Source of the DNA: DSVZ01 sp964568145
GTDB lineage: Bacteria > Verrucomicrobiota > Verrucomicrobiia > Limisphaerales > J093
DNA: 64,000 nucleotides
Assembly: GCA_964568145.1 (NCBI GenBank)
Contig: CAZMOZ010000002.1
Coordinates: forward strand, 186,001-250,000
Reading direction: 5' to 3'
Shown here: positions 27,130 through 35,900 of the stretch, piece by piece
How positions within the stretch are numbered: the stretch's first letter is position 1
Layout of the letters: each line of letters opens with the position of its first letter
The notes under the pieces: model-generated
The model's input: only the letters and a program-made list of their open reading frames with translations
What the model was told of the DNA's origin: nothing
The model's database searches: none
Program-made: the position numbers and the translations under genes

Positions 27130-27206
27130 GGTTCAACCCGAACGCCGAGGTTGGCCGTAGCGCAGTGCGTCCCGCCTGCTCAACTTCGGTTTTCGGGTTC
27201 AAACCG
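27130..27206. repeat. Stem-loop repeat family A, copy A2
   Basis: Arms GGTTCAACCCGAACGCCGAG and CTTCGGTTTTCGGGTTCAA around loop GGCCGTAGCGCAGTGCGTCC and CGCCTG; the loop is the family consensus in forward orientation. Lies just behind the terminator of the preceding gene. Confidence 0.8.
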
Positions 27207-27411
27207 CCGGCCTTGGGCGGAGCACTTGGGACCGCTCGCAAGAGGTTTTCCGGGGCGGCTGCGCTGAGTGGAATCGCCGTCTGCCACCCCTGTCGTTGCC
27301 GTTCACCCGCCCATTGATCCGCTAAAGGGATTGTCCGTGTGGTGGTTACCTCATTTCAAACAACGCTCATCCGGGGCCATCATCAACGATTTACTTCATG
27401 AATAAAATAAG

Positions 27412-27439
27412 TTGACAGACCCCAGCCAGTGATTACTTT
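27412..27439 (+). promoter_or_regulatory. Sigma70-like promoter of PEP-CTERM-type gene 2
   Basis: TTGACA (27412-27417), 16-bp spacer, TACTTT (27434-27439), with an A/T-rich stretch (AATAAAATAAG) just upstream resembling an UP element. About 50 bp before the ATG at 27492, the same arrangement as copy 1. Confidence 0.65.
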
Positions 27440-27491
27440 ACGCGGCGTGTGACGGACCGTTGCGGCCTTAACGCAACCAAGGGAACAAACT

Positions 27492-27983
27492 ATGAACCTA
27501 AAACAACTAGCACTCGGCGTGGCGCTGGCGACCACCAGCAGCCTCGCGGGAATCATCATTCAGGAGAGCGATGCGGCAAACACGTTAGCGCTGACCCTGA
27601 AATGGAGTCCGGAAAGTCCGAATCCGGAATCAACGTCAGATGCGACCGGTGCCTGGCACTGGGACGTGAAGTTCACCAAGACCGCGACCCATGTCATCGC
27701 CGACTTCAACGGCACGCATGTGCTTCCGCTCGGCCCGACGTTCAGCACCACGCTGAGCGTCCCGCTGACCGGTGGTACCGACGCGGACTTCGACGTCCTT
27801 CTTGATCCGCCGTGGGGCTATGACATCTGGAACGCCAGCCTGCAACGGAATCCAAGTTTCCTGCCGTTGGTGTTCAACGTCGGAGCGGCGCAGGTCATTG
27901 TGCCAGAAGCGCAGGAATACGCGCTGCTTGCGGGGCTTGGCTTGGTGGGTTTCGGCGCCTGGCGCCGTTTCCGCAAGGCCTGA
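27492..27983 (+). CDS. PEP-CTERM-type secreted protein, tandem copy 2
   Basis: 163 residues, paralogue of the preceding gene: MNLKQLALGVALATTSSLAG signal, the same 50-residue central block (SPESPNPESTSDATGAWHWD ... NGTHVLPLG), a variable stretch (LLDPPWGYDIWNASLQRNPS, one residue longer) and the same VPEAQEYALLAGLGLVGFGA sorting tail. The DNA upstream from AACCAAGGGAACAAACT to the ATG is also conserved, as is the terminator type, so whole transcription units were duplicated. No exosortase gene lies in the window. Confidence 0.85.
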   Translation: MNLKQLALGVALATTSSLAGIIIQESDAANTLALTLKWSPESPNPESTSDATGAWHWDVKFTKTATHVIADFNGTHVLPLGPTFSTTLSVPLTGGTDADFDVLLDPPWGYDIWNASLQRNPSFLPLVFNVGAAQVIVPEAQEYALLAGLGLVGFGAWRRFRKA

Positions 27984-28014
27984 CCCCAGCACGTCAACTC
28001 ATTTGAACACGCAC

Positions 28015-28046
28015 GGCGCGGGCTTTGGCCCGCGCCCTTTTTGTTT
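28015..28046 (+). terminator. Intrinsic terminator of PEP-CTERM-type gene 2
   Basis: 9-bp stem GGCGCGGGC / GCCCGCGCC, TTTG loop, followed by CTTTTTGTTTT. Confidence 0.88.
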
Positions 28047-28118
28047 TCGACCGCTCGCCGGAAAACGTTCAAGTCCAAGCCAGAACGCGGCCGCCGGCCT
28101 CCGCGGTGGCGCGAAACC

Positions 28119-28393
28119 GGTTGAACCCGAAAGCCGAAGCTGGCCGTGGCGCCAGCTTTCTAGCGGGCAGGCGCATTTCACTTCTTTTGCAGCCCGACAA
28201 AACAGCCAGACGCCATCGGGGGTAGCGGCAGCCATCCCTGGCTGCCGTAAAGGGCGGCATCCTGCCGCCCGGAACCCGCATCAGACGCGCCGCCCGCCGG
28301 GCTGGAGGCCGGCCGCTACCCCGGCGGGAGGTGTCGCCGCCCAAAAAACTGAGATGCGCCCCGTCCGACTCAACTCCGGTTTTCGGGTTGAGC
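28119..28393. repeat. Stem-loop repeat family A, copy A3, arms separated
   Basis: Left arm GTTGAACCCGAAAGCCGAAG at about 28120-28140 and right arm CTCAACTCCGGTTTTCGGGTT at about 28370-28390 are complementary, but about 230 bp lie between them instead of the usual 25-30. The insert holds other repeat-like phrases (GGCAGCCATCCCTGGCTGCC; CTGAGATGCGCC). Confidence 0.6.
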
Positions 28394-28423
28394 GCGGCTG
28401 TGGCTGCCGGCTAGCCTCCCGCG

Positions 28424-28930
28424 ATGACCAAGGCTGCCCAGTACGCCGAAGTCCGGGCGCACATCAGCAGCTTGATCGCGGGCGAGACCGATGAAATCGC
28501 GATCCTGGCCACCGTCGTGGCCGAACTTTACCACGCCTTCGACCATTTCGACTGGGTGGGGTTTTATCGCGTGACCGCTCCCGGCCTGCTGAAAGTGGGT
28601 CCGTACCAAGGCCGGCACGGGTGCCTGACGATCCCGTTCGACCGCGGGGTGTGCGGGAAGTGCGCCCGCGAACGCGTCGCGCAGGTGGTGGCCGACGTCC
28701 GCGCAATCCCCTACCACATCGCTTGTTCGAACTCGACGCGCTCCGAGATCGTGGTGCCGGTGCTCGATGCCCGGGGCGGGTTGCGCGCGGTGCTGGACGT
28801 GGATTCCGACGAGCCGGCCGCCTTCGACGCGGTGGACCGCGAGCACCTCGAAGCCTTGTGCCGCGTAATCGGCCAAGTGTACCCCCCGCCGGACACTGCG
28901 GCCCCGCCCCAGCCCGGAAACGCCGTTTGA
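28424..28930 (+). CDS. msrC: Free methionine-R-sulfoxide reductase (GAF-domain fRMsr)
   Basis: 168 residues, single GAF domain. The three family cysteines are in place with the exact known spacing (10 and 24): Cys67 (HGCLTIPF), Cys77 (RGVCGK), Cys101 (HIACSNSTRSEIV). Other signatures: WVGFYRV, VGPYQG, VVADVRAIP, AVLDVDSDEPAAFDAVD. The enzyme reduces free Met-R-sulfoxide with thioredoxin; it is a cytosolic oxidative-stress repair function. Transcribed alone, convergent with yjbQ; stem-loop repeat A4 starts 2 bp after the stop. The final proline-rich tail (PPPDTAAPPQPG) is longer than usual. Confidence 0.87.
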   Translation: MTKAAQYAEVRAHISSLIAGETDEIAILATVVAELYHAFDHFDWVGFYRVTAPGLLKVGPYQGRHGCLTIPFDRGVCGKCARERVAQVVADVRAIPYHIACSNSTRSEIVVPVLDARGGLRAVLDVDSDEPAAFDAVDREHLEALCRVIGQVYPPPDTAAPPQPGNAV

Positions 28931-28931
28931 T

Positions 28932-28993
28932 CCTGAAAACCGAAGCTGCCTGTAGCGCCGGATTCCCACCCAGCCAACTCCGGCTTTCGGGTG
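28932..28993. repeat. Stem-loop repeat family A, copy A4
   Basis: CTGAAAACCGAAGCTGCCTG ... CAGCCAACTCCGGCTTTCGG, between the convergent stops of msrC and the YjbQ gene, and starting 2 bp after the msrC stop. Confidence 0.78.
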
Positions 28994-29020
28994 GTTGGCC
29001 CGCAAAAGCGGGGTGCTGGA

Positions 29021-29440
29021 TCACTCGCCGATGATTTTCACCAACACCCGCTTGCGGCGGCGGCCGTCGAACTCGCCGTAAAAAATCTGCTCCCACGGCC
29101 CGAGGTCCAGCCGGCCCGCAGTGATGGCGACCACCACTTCGCGGCCCATGATCTGGCGCTTGAGGTGGGCGTCGGCGTTGTCCTCGCCAGTGCGGTTGTG
29201 CCGGTACTGGGCCACCGGCTCGTGCGGCGCGAGTTTCTCCAGCCACACGTCGTAATCGCGCAGCAGGCCGTCCTCGGCGTCGTTGATGTACACGCTGGCG
29301 GTGATGTGCATGGCGTTGACCAGACACAGCCCTTCCTGGACGCCGCTGCGGCGCACCAGGCCGGCGACGGTGTCCGTGATGTTGAGGTAGCCGCGCCGGT
29401 CCGGCACGTGGAACCAGAGGTATTCGGTGAGCGATTTCAT
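29021..29440 (-). CDS. YjbQ/UPF0047 family protein (secondary thiamine-phosphate synthase type)
   Basis: 139 residues from the ATG at 29440 (MKSLTEYLWFHVPDRRGYL). Family motifs: VQEGLCLVNAMHITASVYIN, DYDVWLEKLAPHEPVAQYRH, GEDNADAHLKRQIMGREVVV, GPWEQIFYGEFDGRRRKRVL. Length matches the family (about 135-140). The family is annotated as secondary thiamine-phosphate synthase because of weak complementation in E. coli; the physiological role is unclear. The ORF extends upstream through repeat-rich DNA to 29725 but without family resemblance. No thiamine gene is adjacent. Confidence 0.9.
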   Translation of the reverse strand: MKSLTEYLWFHVPDRRGYLNITDTVAGLVRRSGVQEGLCLVNAMHITASVYINDAEDGLLRDYDVWLEKLAPHEPVAQYRHNRTGEDNADAHLKRQIMGREVVVAITAGRLDLGPWEQIFYGEFDGRRRKRVLVKIIGE

Positions 29441-29565
29441 GCCGCCATTCCACGCGGAAGCCCCGCGCCCGCCAATCGGAAAGCGTGAGCGATCGGTTGC
29501 GCGCCGCCGCGCGAGCCAGCTCCGGCCCGGGCGCGTCGGGTTGAAGGCCGAAGGTCGGAGGCCGG

Positions 29566-29626
29566 AACAACGAACCAAGAAACCAAGAACCAAATAACAG
29601 GGCTCGACGGAGTCTCGCCCCACCAC
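29566..29626 (-). repeat. Composite dispersed repeat C3-B2
   Basis: AACGAACCAAGAAACCAAGA, then CAAATAACAG and the reverse complement of B (GGCTCGACGGAGTCTCGCCCC). Lies between ftsK and the YjbQ gene. Confidence 0.68.
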
Positions 29627-29681
29627 GTCAAGGCTGAACCGGCACAAAAGCAGGAGCGCCCCCGTGTGGCGCGTTGACCGA

Positions 29682-32420
29682 TCAGGCCGATTCCCGGCCA
29701 TCCGCGCCCTGGCCGTCGAGGTCAATCAGGATGTCCCGCGGCTCGGCGCCCTTGCTGGGGCCGACGATCCCGCGGTTTTCCAGCTCGTCCATGATGCGCG
29801 CGGCGCGGGTGTAGCCCAGCCGGAGGCGGCGCTGGAGCAGCGACACGCTGGCCTTTTGCTCGCTGCGGATGACCTCGATGCACTGCTGGATCAGGTCCTC
29901 GTCCTCGTCGCAGCCGCCGTTGTCGTCCAGCGCGCCGGCCGGCGCGGAGAGTTGCTTGTGGATTTCGAGGTCGTAGTTGGGCTTGCCCTGGCGGGCGATG
30001 AAGTTCACCACGCCCTGGATTTCCGGGTCGGTCACCAGCGCGCCCTGCGCGCGGATGAGCTTCGCGGAGCCGGGCGGCAGGTAGAGCATGTCGCCCTTGC
30101 CGAGCAATTTGTCCGCGCCCATCGCGTCGAGGATCGTGCGCGAGTCCACGCGCGAGGCGACCTGGAAGGCGATGCGGGCCGGGATGTTTGCCTTGATGAC
30201 GCCGGTGATGACGTCCACCGACGGGCGCTGGGTGGCCACGATGCAGTGGATGCCCGCCGCGCGCGCCATCTGGGTGATGCGCGCGATGGCCATCTCCACG
30301 TCCGCCGGCGCCACGAGCATCAGGTCCGCCAGCTCGTCAATGATGACCACGATGTAGCTGAGCTTGTCCGGGATGACGATGTCCTCGTCCTCGGTGACGG
30401 TGATGTCTTCGTCCACCTGCACGGCGAAGCCGTCCGCACTGGCCTCGATCTTCTCCTTCTTGGCGGTCAAAGGCAGTTCCGGCTCGCGGACGGGCAGGGG
30501 TTTGTCCTTCGGGCGTTCGTTGAAGGCCTTGATGTTCCGGACGCCGACGCGGGCGAAGATTTGGTAGCGCTTCTCCATTTCGCTCACCACCCAGCGCAGC
30601 GCGAGGATGACCTTCTTGGGGTCGGTGACCACCGGCACGACCAGGTGCGGCAGGGTGTTGTACTGCTGGAGCTCGACCACCTTCGGGTCAATCATGACGA
30701 AGCGGAGCTGGTCCGGCGCAAACTTGTAGAGCAGCGACGCCACGAGGGCGTTGATGCACACCGATTTGCCCGAGCCGGTGCTGCCGGCGATGAGCAGGTG
30801 CGGCATGTCCGCCAGGTCGCCGATCAACGGGTGGCCGTACACGTCCTTGCCCAAGGCCAGCGGGATGCGGGCCTTGGTGGCGCGCCACTCCTCGGACTCG
30901 AGCAGCTCGCGCAGGATGACCTTCGACTTGACCCGGTTCGGCACCTCGACGCCCACCGAGCTTTTGCCCGGCACCGGCGCGAGGATGTGGATGCGCTCGG
31001 CCTTGAGCGCGGCGGCAATGTTGTTGGTGAGCGCGGTGATCTTTTCGAGCTTCACGCCGGGGGCCGGGTGCAGCTCGTAACGCGTGATGGTGGGGCCCTT
31101 GGTGATGTCGCCGGGCGAAACCTGAATGTCGAACTGCGCGAGCGTCTGCTGCATGAGCCGCGCGTTGGCCATGAGTTCTTCCTTGGACTCGGTGGGCTTG
31201 ACCGTGAGGTCCGGCAAGGCCAGCAGGTCCAGCGGCGGGAGCTTGTAATCGCCGATCTGGGGCGGACGCGAGACGGCGAGCGGCCTGGGCTTGGGTTTGG
31301 GCGGCGGACTCGGCCGGGGCGGAACCGGTGTCGGTGCCGGGGCGCTCGGAGCCGCCACCGTGTCTTGAGCGGGCGGCGTCACCGGCGGCGCTTCGTCTGA
31401 GGCGGCTTCGGCGGCAGCGGCAGCCGCGGGCGCCAGGGCATTGGCTTTGCCGAGAATGTCCACGGTGGTGGCGGCCGCCACCTCGCGGGCGGGAATGACT
31501 TCGTTGATCTCCGGCTCTTCGTCGGCTGCCGCGCCAGCCGCAGGCGGCGAAACAGCGGCGGGCCTGGCGGGCTTGGTCTTGTCCGCCGGCGTGCGCAATT
31601 GCGGCACGCTCAGGTCGCGCACGGTCGGCTCGGGCACCGGCTTGAGGTCGGGCCCCAGGCCGGCCCGGGCGGCGGCGGGGGCGGCGGGCGCCTTGCCGTT
31701 TTGGGCGAGGGTGCGGTCGAGTTCGGCCTGCAGGCGGCGGGCTTCCTTTTCGAGTTCGCGCGTGCGCTTTTCGAGACTCTTGTCATCGCCGGGGATGACT
31801 TCAGTCGGCGCGCGCCAGCGGGCCCAGAGTTCCCGCGCCCAGTCGCCGAGCTGGAAGTTCGTGAGGCCGTACAGGCCGATCAGATAGAGGCACGAGTACA
31901 GGATTGCGGAGCCCACGCCGCCAAAGTAGCCGAACACGTAATCATTCAGGCTCCGGCCCAGCACGCCGCCCGCGCCGGGCGCGTGCAGGCTGAGCGCCAG
32001 GTGCTCCAGGAAGCCCGCGCCCATCGCGCGCGGATTGCGCGCCAGATGATTCAGCGCTACGTGGTCGGTGGCCAGGTCCAGCCCGCCCGCGCAGGTGACC
32101 ACCAGCAGCAGCGCCCAGGGCCACTTGCGGCGCAGGTAGCCGAGCGCGCGGAGAAATTGCGCCAGTCCGAAGCCCAGCAGCAGCACCGGGAGCAGATACG
32201 CGCCCGCGCCAAGCGTGAAAAACAGGCTGTACCCCATGCGGGCGCCGAACTGGCCCACCCAGTTGTGCGGCGGGTCGTTCGGCGGCGTGCGCACGGCCGC
32301 GAGGTCGTACTTGTCGAACGAAAACAACGCGGCGAAAAGCAGCAAGGCCAGCCCCAGCAGGAGAATGCCCAGGATGTCGTTGCCGCCGCGCGCGCCGTTG
32401 TTGGGGTCCTTCCGAGCCAC
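29682..32420 (-). CDS. ftsK: DNA translocase FtsK
   Basis: 912 residues. N-terminal membrane part with about four helices (17-36, 66-90, 100-118, 165-187), a long Pro/Ala-rich linker (about 230-400), then the RecA-like motor: beta domain QQTLAQFDIQVSPGDITKGP, GKSSVGVEVPN, Walker A AGSTGSGKSVCINALVASLL (about 550), Walker B YIVVIIDELADLMLV, ATQRPSVDVITGVIKANIPA, and a C-terminal winged-helix gamma domain (about 850-905; SVSLLQRRLRLGYTRAARIM) that reads KOPS-type sites. An acidic insert (DEDITVTEDEDIVIP) lies between Walker A and B. Acts at the septum in chromosome segregation and dimer resolution. Monocistronic. Confidence 0.96.
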   Translation of the reverse strand: MARKDPNNGARGGNDILGILLLGLALLLFAALFSFDKYDLAAVRTPPNDPPHNWVGQFGARMGYSLFFTLGAGAYLLPVLLLGFGLAQFLRALGYLRRKWPWALLLVVTCAGGLDLATDHVALNHLARNPRAMGAGFLEHLALSLHAPGAGGVLGRSLNDYVFGYFGGVGSAILYSCLYLIGLYGLTNFQLGDWARELWARWRAPTEVIPGDDKSLEKRTRELEKEARRLQAELDRTLAQNGKAPAAPAAARAGLGPDLKPVPEPTVRDLSVPQLRTPADKTKPARPAAVSPPAAGAAADEEPEINEVIPAREVAAATTVDILGKANALAPAAAAAAEAASDEAPPVTPPAQDTVAAPSAPAPTPVPPRPSPPPKPKPRPLAVSRPPQIGDYKLPPLDLLALPDLTVKPTESKEELMANARLMQQTLAQFDIQVSPGDITKGPTITRYELHPAPGVKLEKITALTNNIAAALKAERIHILAPVPGKSSVGVEVPNRVKSKVILRELLESEEWRATKARIPLALGKDVYGHPLIGDLADMPHLLIAGSTGSGKSVCINALVASLLYKFAPDQLRFVMIDPKVVELQQYNTLPHLVVPVVTDPKKVILALRWVVSEMEKRYQIFARVGVRNIKAFNERPKDKPLPVREPELPLTAKKEKIEASADGFAVQVDEDITVTEDEDIVIPDKLSYIVVIIDELADLMLVAPADVEMAIARITQMARAAGIHCIVATQRPSVDVITGVIKANIPARIAFQVASRVDSRTILDAMGADKLLGKGDMLYLPPGSAKLIRAQGALVTDPEIQGVVNFIARQGKPNYDLEIHKQLSAPAGALDDNGGCDEDEDLIQQCIEVIRSEQKASVSLLQRRLRLGYTRAARIMDELENRGIVGPSKGAEPRDILIDLDGQGADGRESA

Positions 32421-32730
32421 GGACGCAATCTAGGAACCTCCCCCCGGACTGCAATGCGGAAAAGGCGCCGCGCGGCCGCGGATTATCCACCCTTTCACCC
32501 GGTTTGCGCCAGACTAGTCGCGCGCGGAACAGCGACGGGGTGCGGACGTTCACCTACCCGATGAGCAGGAAGGAGCGGGGGCTCGCGGCACCCGCCCCTC
32601 CGGAGACTTTTCGGAGGGAGGAATTCTGCAACGCCCAACCGGAACCGGGAATGGACTGGAGCGCCGCCGGCAACCAGTTCGTTCGTTCGCGTCGGTTGGC
32701 GTGTCTGGCGGGCAAAAGTCGGATTCTGGA

Positions 32731-32800
32731 TTCAATCCGAAAACCGAAGCTGGGCAGGCGGGACGCACTGCGCTGCGGCCAACTTCGGTTTTCGGAATCA
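32731..32800. repeat. Stem-loop repeat family A, copy A5
   Basis: ATCCGAAAACCGAAGCTGGG ... CCAACTTCGGTTTTCGGAAT with the consensus loop in reverse orientation (GGCGGGACGCACTGCGCTG). Its right arm touches the stop codon of the gene at 32798. Confidence 0.8.
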
Positions 32801-33694
32801 AGGATGCGCCACGCGGAAGTACGCCCGCTCCCAACCCGCCGGCGCCGGCCACGCGAAGTCGTCCGTCTCGGACACCGCCTGGCCGGCCGGCGCCCACGTC
32901 AGCAAATCCCGACTCGATTCCACCGCGTATGCCTGCCCCGGCACGCCCGGCCAGCGCAACGTCCCCGCCGGCTCCAGCGTCACCGCCACCGGGCGCACGA
33001 GCGCGACCGCCGCCAGTTCCACCTCCGCCGCCGCGGACGTGGTGTCGTCGCCGAGGAAGACGAAGTTCGCTGTCTCGTACACGTCCGGGAAGCCGTTGAA
33101 GGCCGTGTAGTCGCGCACCGGGCCGGTCAGCAGCGGCGCGCGGTTCACGAAGAGCGTGTAGTGCGCGGCGCGCAGGCTCAGCACCGCGTCCACCCAGCCG
33201 GCATCGAAACGGTGCGACGCCTCCTCGCCGCGGGTGAACAAAGGCTGATCCGCCTGCGCGAACACCTGGTCCTGCCAGAAGCCCAGCTCGATGCCGCGGC
33301 GCCCGGCGTCGAGCACGATCACCGAAAAGCCGGCGCGGTCGTTGCGCGCGTGCCGCTCGACGGGCAGGCGAAACCGGAAGGCGAGGTTGAAGCCCGCGTG
33401 GCGGTCCAGCGCCGGGGTGATAACCCGCGCATAGCCGGCCGCCTCGGCATTCGCGGCGGTGGTCGCCAACCGCACCGCGTCGCCGGTGTGACTCTGCTGG
33501 GCCAGGCCGGGCAGCGCCGCATACGACCAGCCTTGCGCGGCGGGCAATGTGCCCAGCCGGCCGTCCAGCAACACCTGGCCTTGGGCCGGCAGCGTCACGG
33601 CGAGCAGAACACCCGGCAGGCATTTGAAGGCTGGCTTCACCGCGCGGGATCTGCGGGTGGCTCGGGCGGGGCGCAAGGTCACCGGCATGGCCAT
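32798..33694 (-). CDS. Hypothetical secreted protein (LamG-like)
   Basis: 298 residues. Basic N-terminus and hydrophobic run (KCLPGVLLAVTLPAQGQ, about 24-40) as export signal. The mature part looks like a concanavalin-like sandwich (GFNLAFRFRLPVERHARNDR, AGFSVIVLDAGRRGIELGFW, HRFDAGWVDAVLSLRAAHYT), and the last 60 residues (VTLEPAGTLRWPGVPGQAYA VESSRDL ... YFRVAHP) are the FN3-like end module common in this genome. No catalytic residues were recognised. Divergent from nothing close; next upstream on the same strand is the deacetylase at 33729, only 34 bp away, so the two may be co-transcribed. Confidence 0.7.
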   Translation of the reverse strand: MAMPVTLRPARATRRSRAVKPAFKCLPGVLLAVTLPAQGQVLLDGRLGTLPAAQGWSYAALPGLAQQSHTGDAVRLATTAANAEAAGYARVITPALDRHAGFNLAFRFRLPVERHARNDRAGFSVIVLDAGRRGIELGFWQDQVFAQADQPLFTRGEEASHRFDAGWVDAVLSLRAAHYTLFVNRAPLLTGPVRDYTAFNGFPDVYETANFVFLGDDTTSAAAEVELAAVALVRPVAVTLEPAGTLRWPGVPGQAYAVESSRDLLTWAPAGQAVSETDDFAWPAPAGWERAYFRVAHP

Positions 33695-33728
33695 GATTCT
33701 GGCGTTCGGCTACGCGCCCCCTGGTGGT

Positions 33729-34589
33729 TCACTTGCCCGTCAGGCCGCAAAGGTAGGCAAAGATCAGGTCGGGCAACTGCCGGCTGTAGCCGCCTTCCAG
33801 CACGCTGAACACCGGCACACCCAGCGAGCGAAACGCCTCGCCCAGCCAGGCGAAATCCTCCTCCTCGAGCGCGGCGTCGCTCAACGGGTCTTCGCGGAAG
33901 GCGTCGAACCCTGCGGAGACCCCGACCAGGGCGGGCTGGTAGCGGCGGAGATCGTCCAAGGCGGCGGCCAGTTCCGCGCGGTATTCCTCGCGGCTGGCAC
34001 CGGGCGGCACCGGGTAGTTGTGCGCGTTCTGGTGCGAGCTTTCGCCCGTGCCCGGATAGGCGGGGAACTGGTGGACCGAAAAGAAGGCGCAATCGGGCCG
34101 GCCGCGGAGGATGTCCTCGGTGCCGTTGCCGTGGTGCACGTCGAAGTCGAACACGGCCACGCGGCGCACGCCGCGGCAGAGCGCCTCGAGCGTGGCGACG
34201 GCGATGGAGTTGAGGTAGCAAAAGCCCATCGCGCGGGTCTGCGTGGCGTGGTGGCCGGGCGGGCGCAGCAGGCTGAACACCTGCCGGCCTTCGCGGGCCA
34301 GGTGCAGGGCCTTGAGCGCGCCGCCCACGCTGCGTTCCGCGTGCGCGCGGATGTCCGGGTACGCCGGGGTGTCGGCGTCGAAATCCACCGGCATGGCCAG
34401 GCGGCTGAGCAGGCTGGGGGAATGGGCGCGGAGCAACTGCTCTTGGCGCGCCGGCCCCGGCGCGGCCCAGGTGATGGGCAGCCGGGTCTGCTCGCGGAGT
34501 TTCTCGACGGTGCGCGCCACCCGCGCCGGGCGTTCGGGATGCCCCGGCTGATGGTAGGCGGCGCACCGCTCATCAGTAATGACAATCAT
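33729..34589 (-). CDS. Histone-deacetylase-family (AcuC-like) deacetylase
   Basis: 286 residues from the ATG at 34589 (MIVITDERCAAYHQPGHPER). HDAC fold signatures: HPERPARV, LLRPPGHHATQTRAMGFCYL with the catalytic His pair 113-114, FDFDVHHGNGTEDI with zinc ligands Asp150 and His152, VSAGFDAFREDPL with the third zinc ligand, and the glycine-rich loop VLEGGYS. Bacterial members deacetylate acetyl-lysine proteins, acetylpolyamines or related amides; the substrate is not evident. A longer ORF to 34658 lacks family sequence. Head of a possible two-gene unit with the secreted protein at 32798. Confidence 0.92.
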   Translation of the reverse strand: MIVITDERCAAYHQPGHPERPARVARTVEKLREQTRLPITWAAPGPARQEQLLRAHSPSLLSRLAMPVDFDADTPAYPDIRAHAERSVGGALKALHLAREGRQVFSLLRPPGHHATQTRAMGFCYLNSIAVATLEALCRGVRRVAVFDFDVHHGNGTEDILRGRPDCAFFSVHQFPAYPGTGESSHQNAHNYPVPPGASREEYRAELAAALDDLRRYQPALVGVSAGFDAFREDPLSDAALEEEDFAWLGEAFRSLGVPVFSVLEGGYSRQLPDLIFAYLCGLTGK

Positions 34590-34729
34590 GCCGTTTGGTT
34601 CCAAGGATGTCTTCGAGCGCGGTCTTGTACCATCGGCCCCCGGAGTCGCAAGCCTCAAAGCCCGGCTGGCCGATGCGGGTGCGGGGTGGAACGGCCGGCC
34701 AAGCTTTCAAATGCGGAAGGCAGAATTGG

Positions 34730-34895
34730 TTCGTGGTTCGTGGAGAACGGATGCCGGATGCCAGATGCCGGCCTTGGCCCTTCGACTTTGAACTTGGAAC
34801 TTGGGACTTGGAACTTGGGACTTGGAACTTGGGACTTGGAACTTGGGACTCAAACACGGACTTCGGATTTCGGACTTCCGATTTTGGATTTCGGC
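34730..34895. repeat. Low-complexity region C4 with a 14-bp minisatellite
   Basis: GGTTCGTGGTTCGTGGAGAA, ACGGATGCCGGATGCC, then a 60-bp tandem array at 34791-34850 with a 14-bp unit (ACTTGGAACTTGGG, about four copies), then GGACTTCGGATTTCGGACTT phrases. Within the 427-bp gap between the deacetylase and discoidin genes; nothing else recognised there. Confidence 0.75.
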
Positions 34896-35016
34896 CTGCT
34901 GCCGCGCGGTCCCCGGCGCCACGCCTCCCCGCCACAGAGCGCGTTCGCTCAAAGAATTGCCTTTTTGATTGAATACCGGCAGCGTGCGCCAATCTAAACG
35001 TTGTACGTCTGAACCG

Positions 35017-35712
35017 ATGAACATGAAAACTTGGTTTGAATCCCTGAGCCCCATCACCCTCGCCTTGGGCGCCGCGTTCGCCCTCGCCACCGCCGCCCAC
35101 GCGGCGGACGCGGAACTCGCGCCGCTGCCCTTGAAACTGCCCATCCCCGCCTTCATGGGCACGCCCACCGACATCCCGCTGGGCGACCACATCGAAAAGC
35201 CATCCGACAAGCCGCGCCCGCCCTTCATGGCGCCCAAGGGCGTGCAGAACCTTTCGCTGGGCAAGAGGGTCACCAGCAGCGACAAGTCGCCCATCACCGG
35301 CTCGCTCGAACTGGTCACGGACGGCGACAAGGAGTCAAACGACAACAGCTTCGTCGAGCTGCACCGGCGCACCCAGTGGGTGCAGATTGACCTCGAAAAG
35401 CGCGCCCGGATTTACGCCATCATCATCTGGCATGCCCACAACACCTTCCAAGTGTACCACGACGTGATCGTGCAGGTGTCCGACGACCCCGACTTCACCC
35501 AGGGCGTGAAGACCGTGTACAACAACGACTACGACAACAGCTCCGGCCTGGGCGTAGGCACGGACAAGGAGTATTTCGAGACCTACGAGGGCCGGCTGAT
35601 TGACGCGAAGGGCGTCGAAGGCCGCTACGTGCGGTGCTACAGCCGGGGCAGCACGTACAGCGCGCTGAACCGCTACACCGAGGTGGAAGTCTGGGGCGTC
35701 CCGGCCGAGTGA
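35017..35712 (+). CDS. Secreted discoidin (F5/8 type C)-like domain protein
   Basis: 231 residues from the ATG at 35017 (MNMKTWFES; MKT at 35023 is equally possible). Signal peptide LSPITLALGAAFALATAAHA. A linker with APLPLKLPIPAFMGTP leads into a galactose-binding-like fold: NLSLGKRVTSSDKSPITGSL, ELVTDGDKESNDN, WVQIDLEKRARIYAIIIWH, VIVQVSDDPDFTQGVKTVYN, GRYVRCYSRGSTYSALNRYT EVEVWG. Such modules bind carbohydrates or other surfaces; no enzyme domain is fused to it. Precedes the TIGR03663-like gene by 188 bp on the same strand. Confidence 0.82.
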   Translation: MNMKTWFESLSPITLALGAAFALATAAHAADAELAPLPLKLPIPAFMGTPTDIPLGDHIEKPSDKPRPPFMAPKGVQNLSLGKRVTSSDKSPITGSLELVTDGDKESNDNSFVELHRRTQWVQIDLEKRARIYAIIIWHAHNTFQVYHDVIVQVSDDPDFTQGVKTVYNNDYDNSSGLGVGTDKEYFETYEGRLIDAKGVEGRYVRCYSRGSTYSALNRYTEVEVWGVPAE

Positions 35713-35900
35713 TTCGCGGCTCCAACGCGGCAACCGGTCTTCCGGATGACCCTGGAGCCTCCAACCGCAACCCCTGTCCTGATCGCCAGCGCGGCGGGCG
35801 CCCGCCCTCGCGCTGGTTTTGCTTTCCCCGGCCCGGCCCGGGCGGGATGGCGCGGGGAGGTTTGCGGACAGCGGAGTCGCCCCAACCTGGAGGCCGGCGC

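Noticed and set aside
34791..34850. Possible CRISPR array
   Set aside because: Units are contiguous 14-mers without spacers and there are no cas genes; it is a minisatellite.
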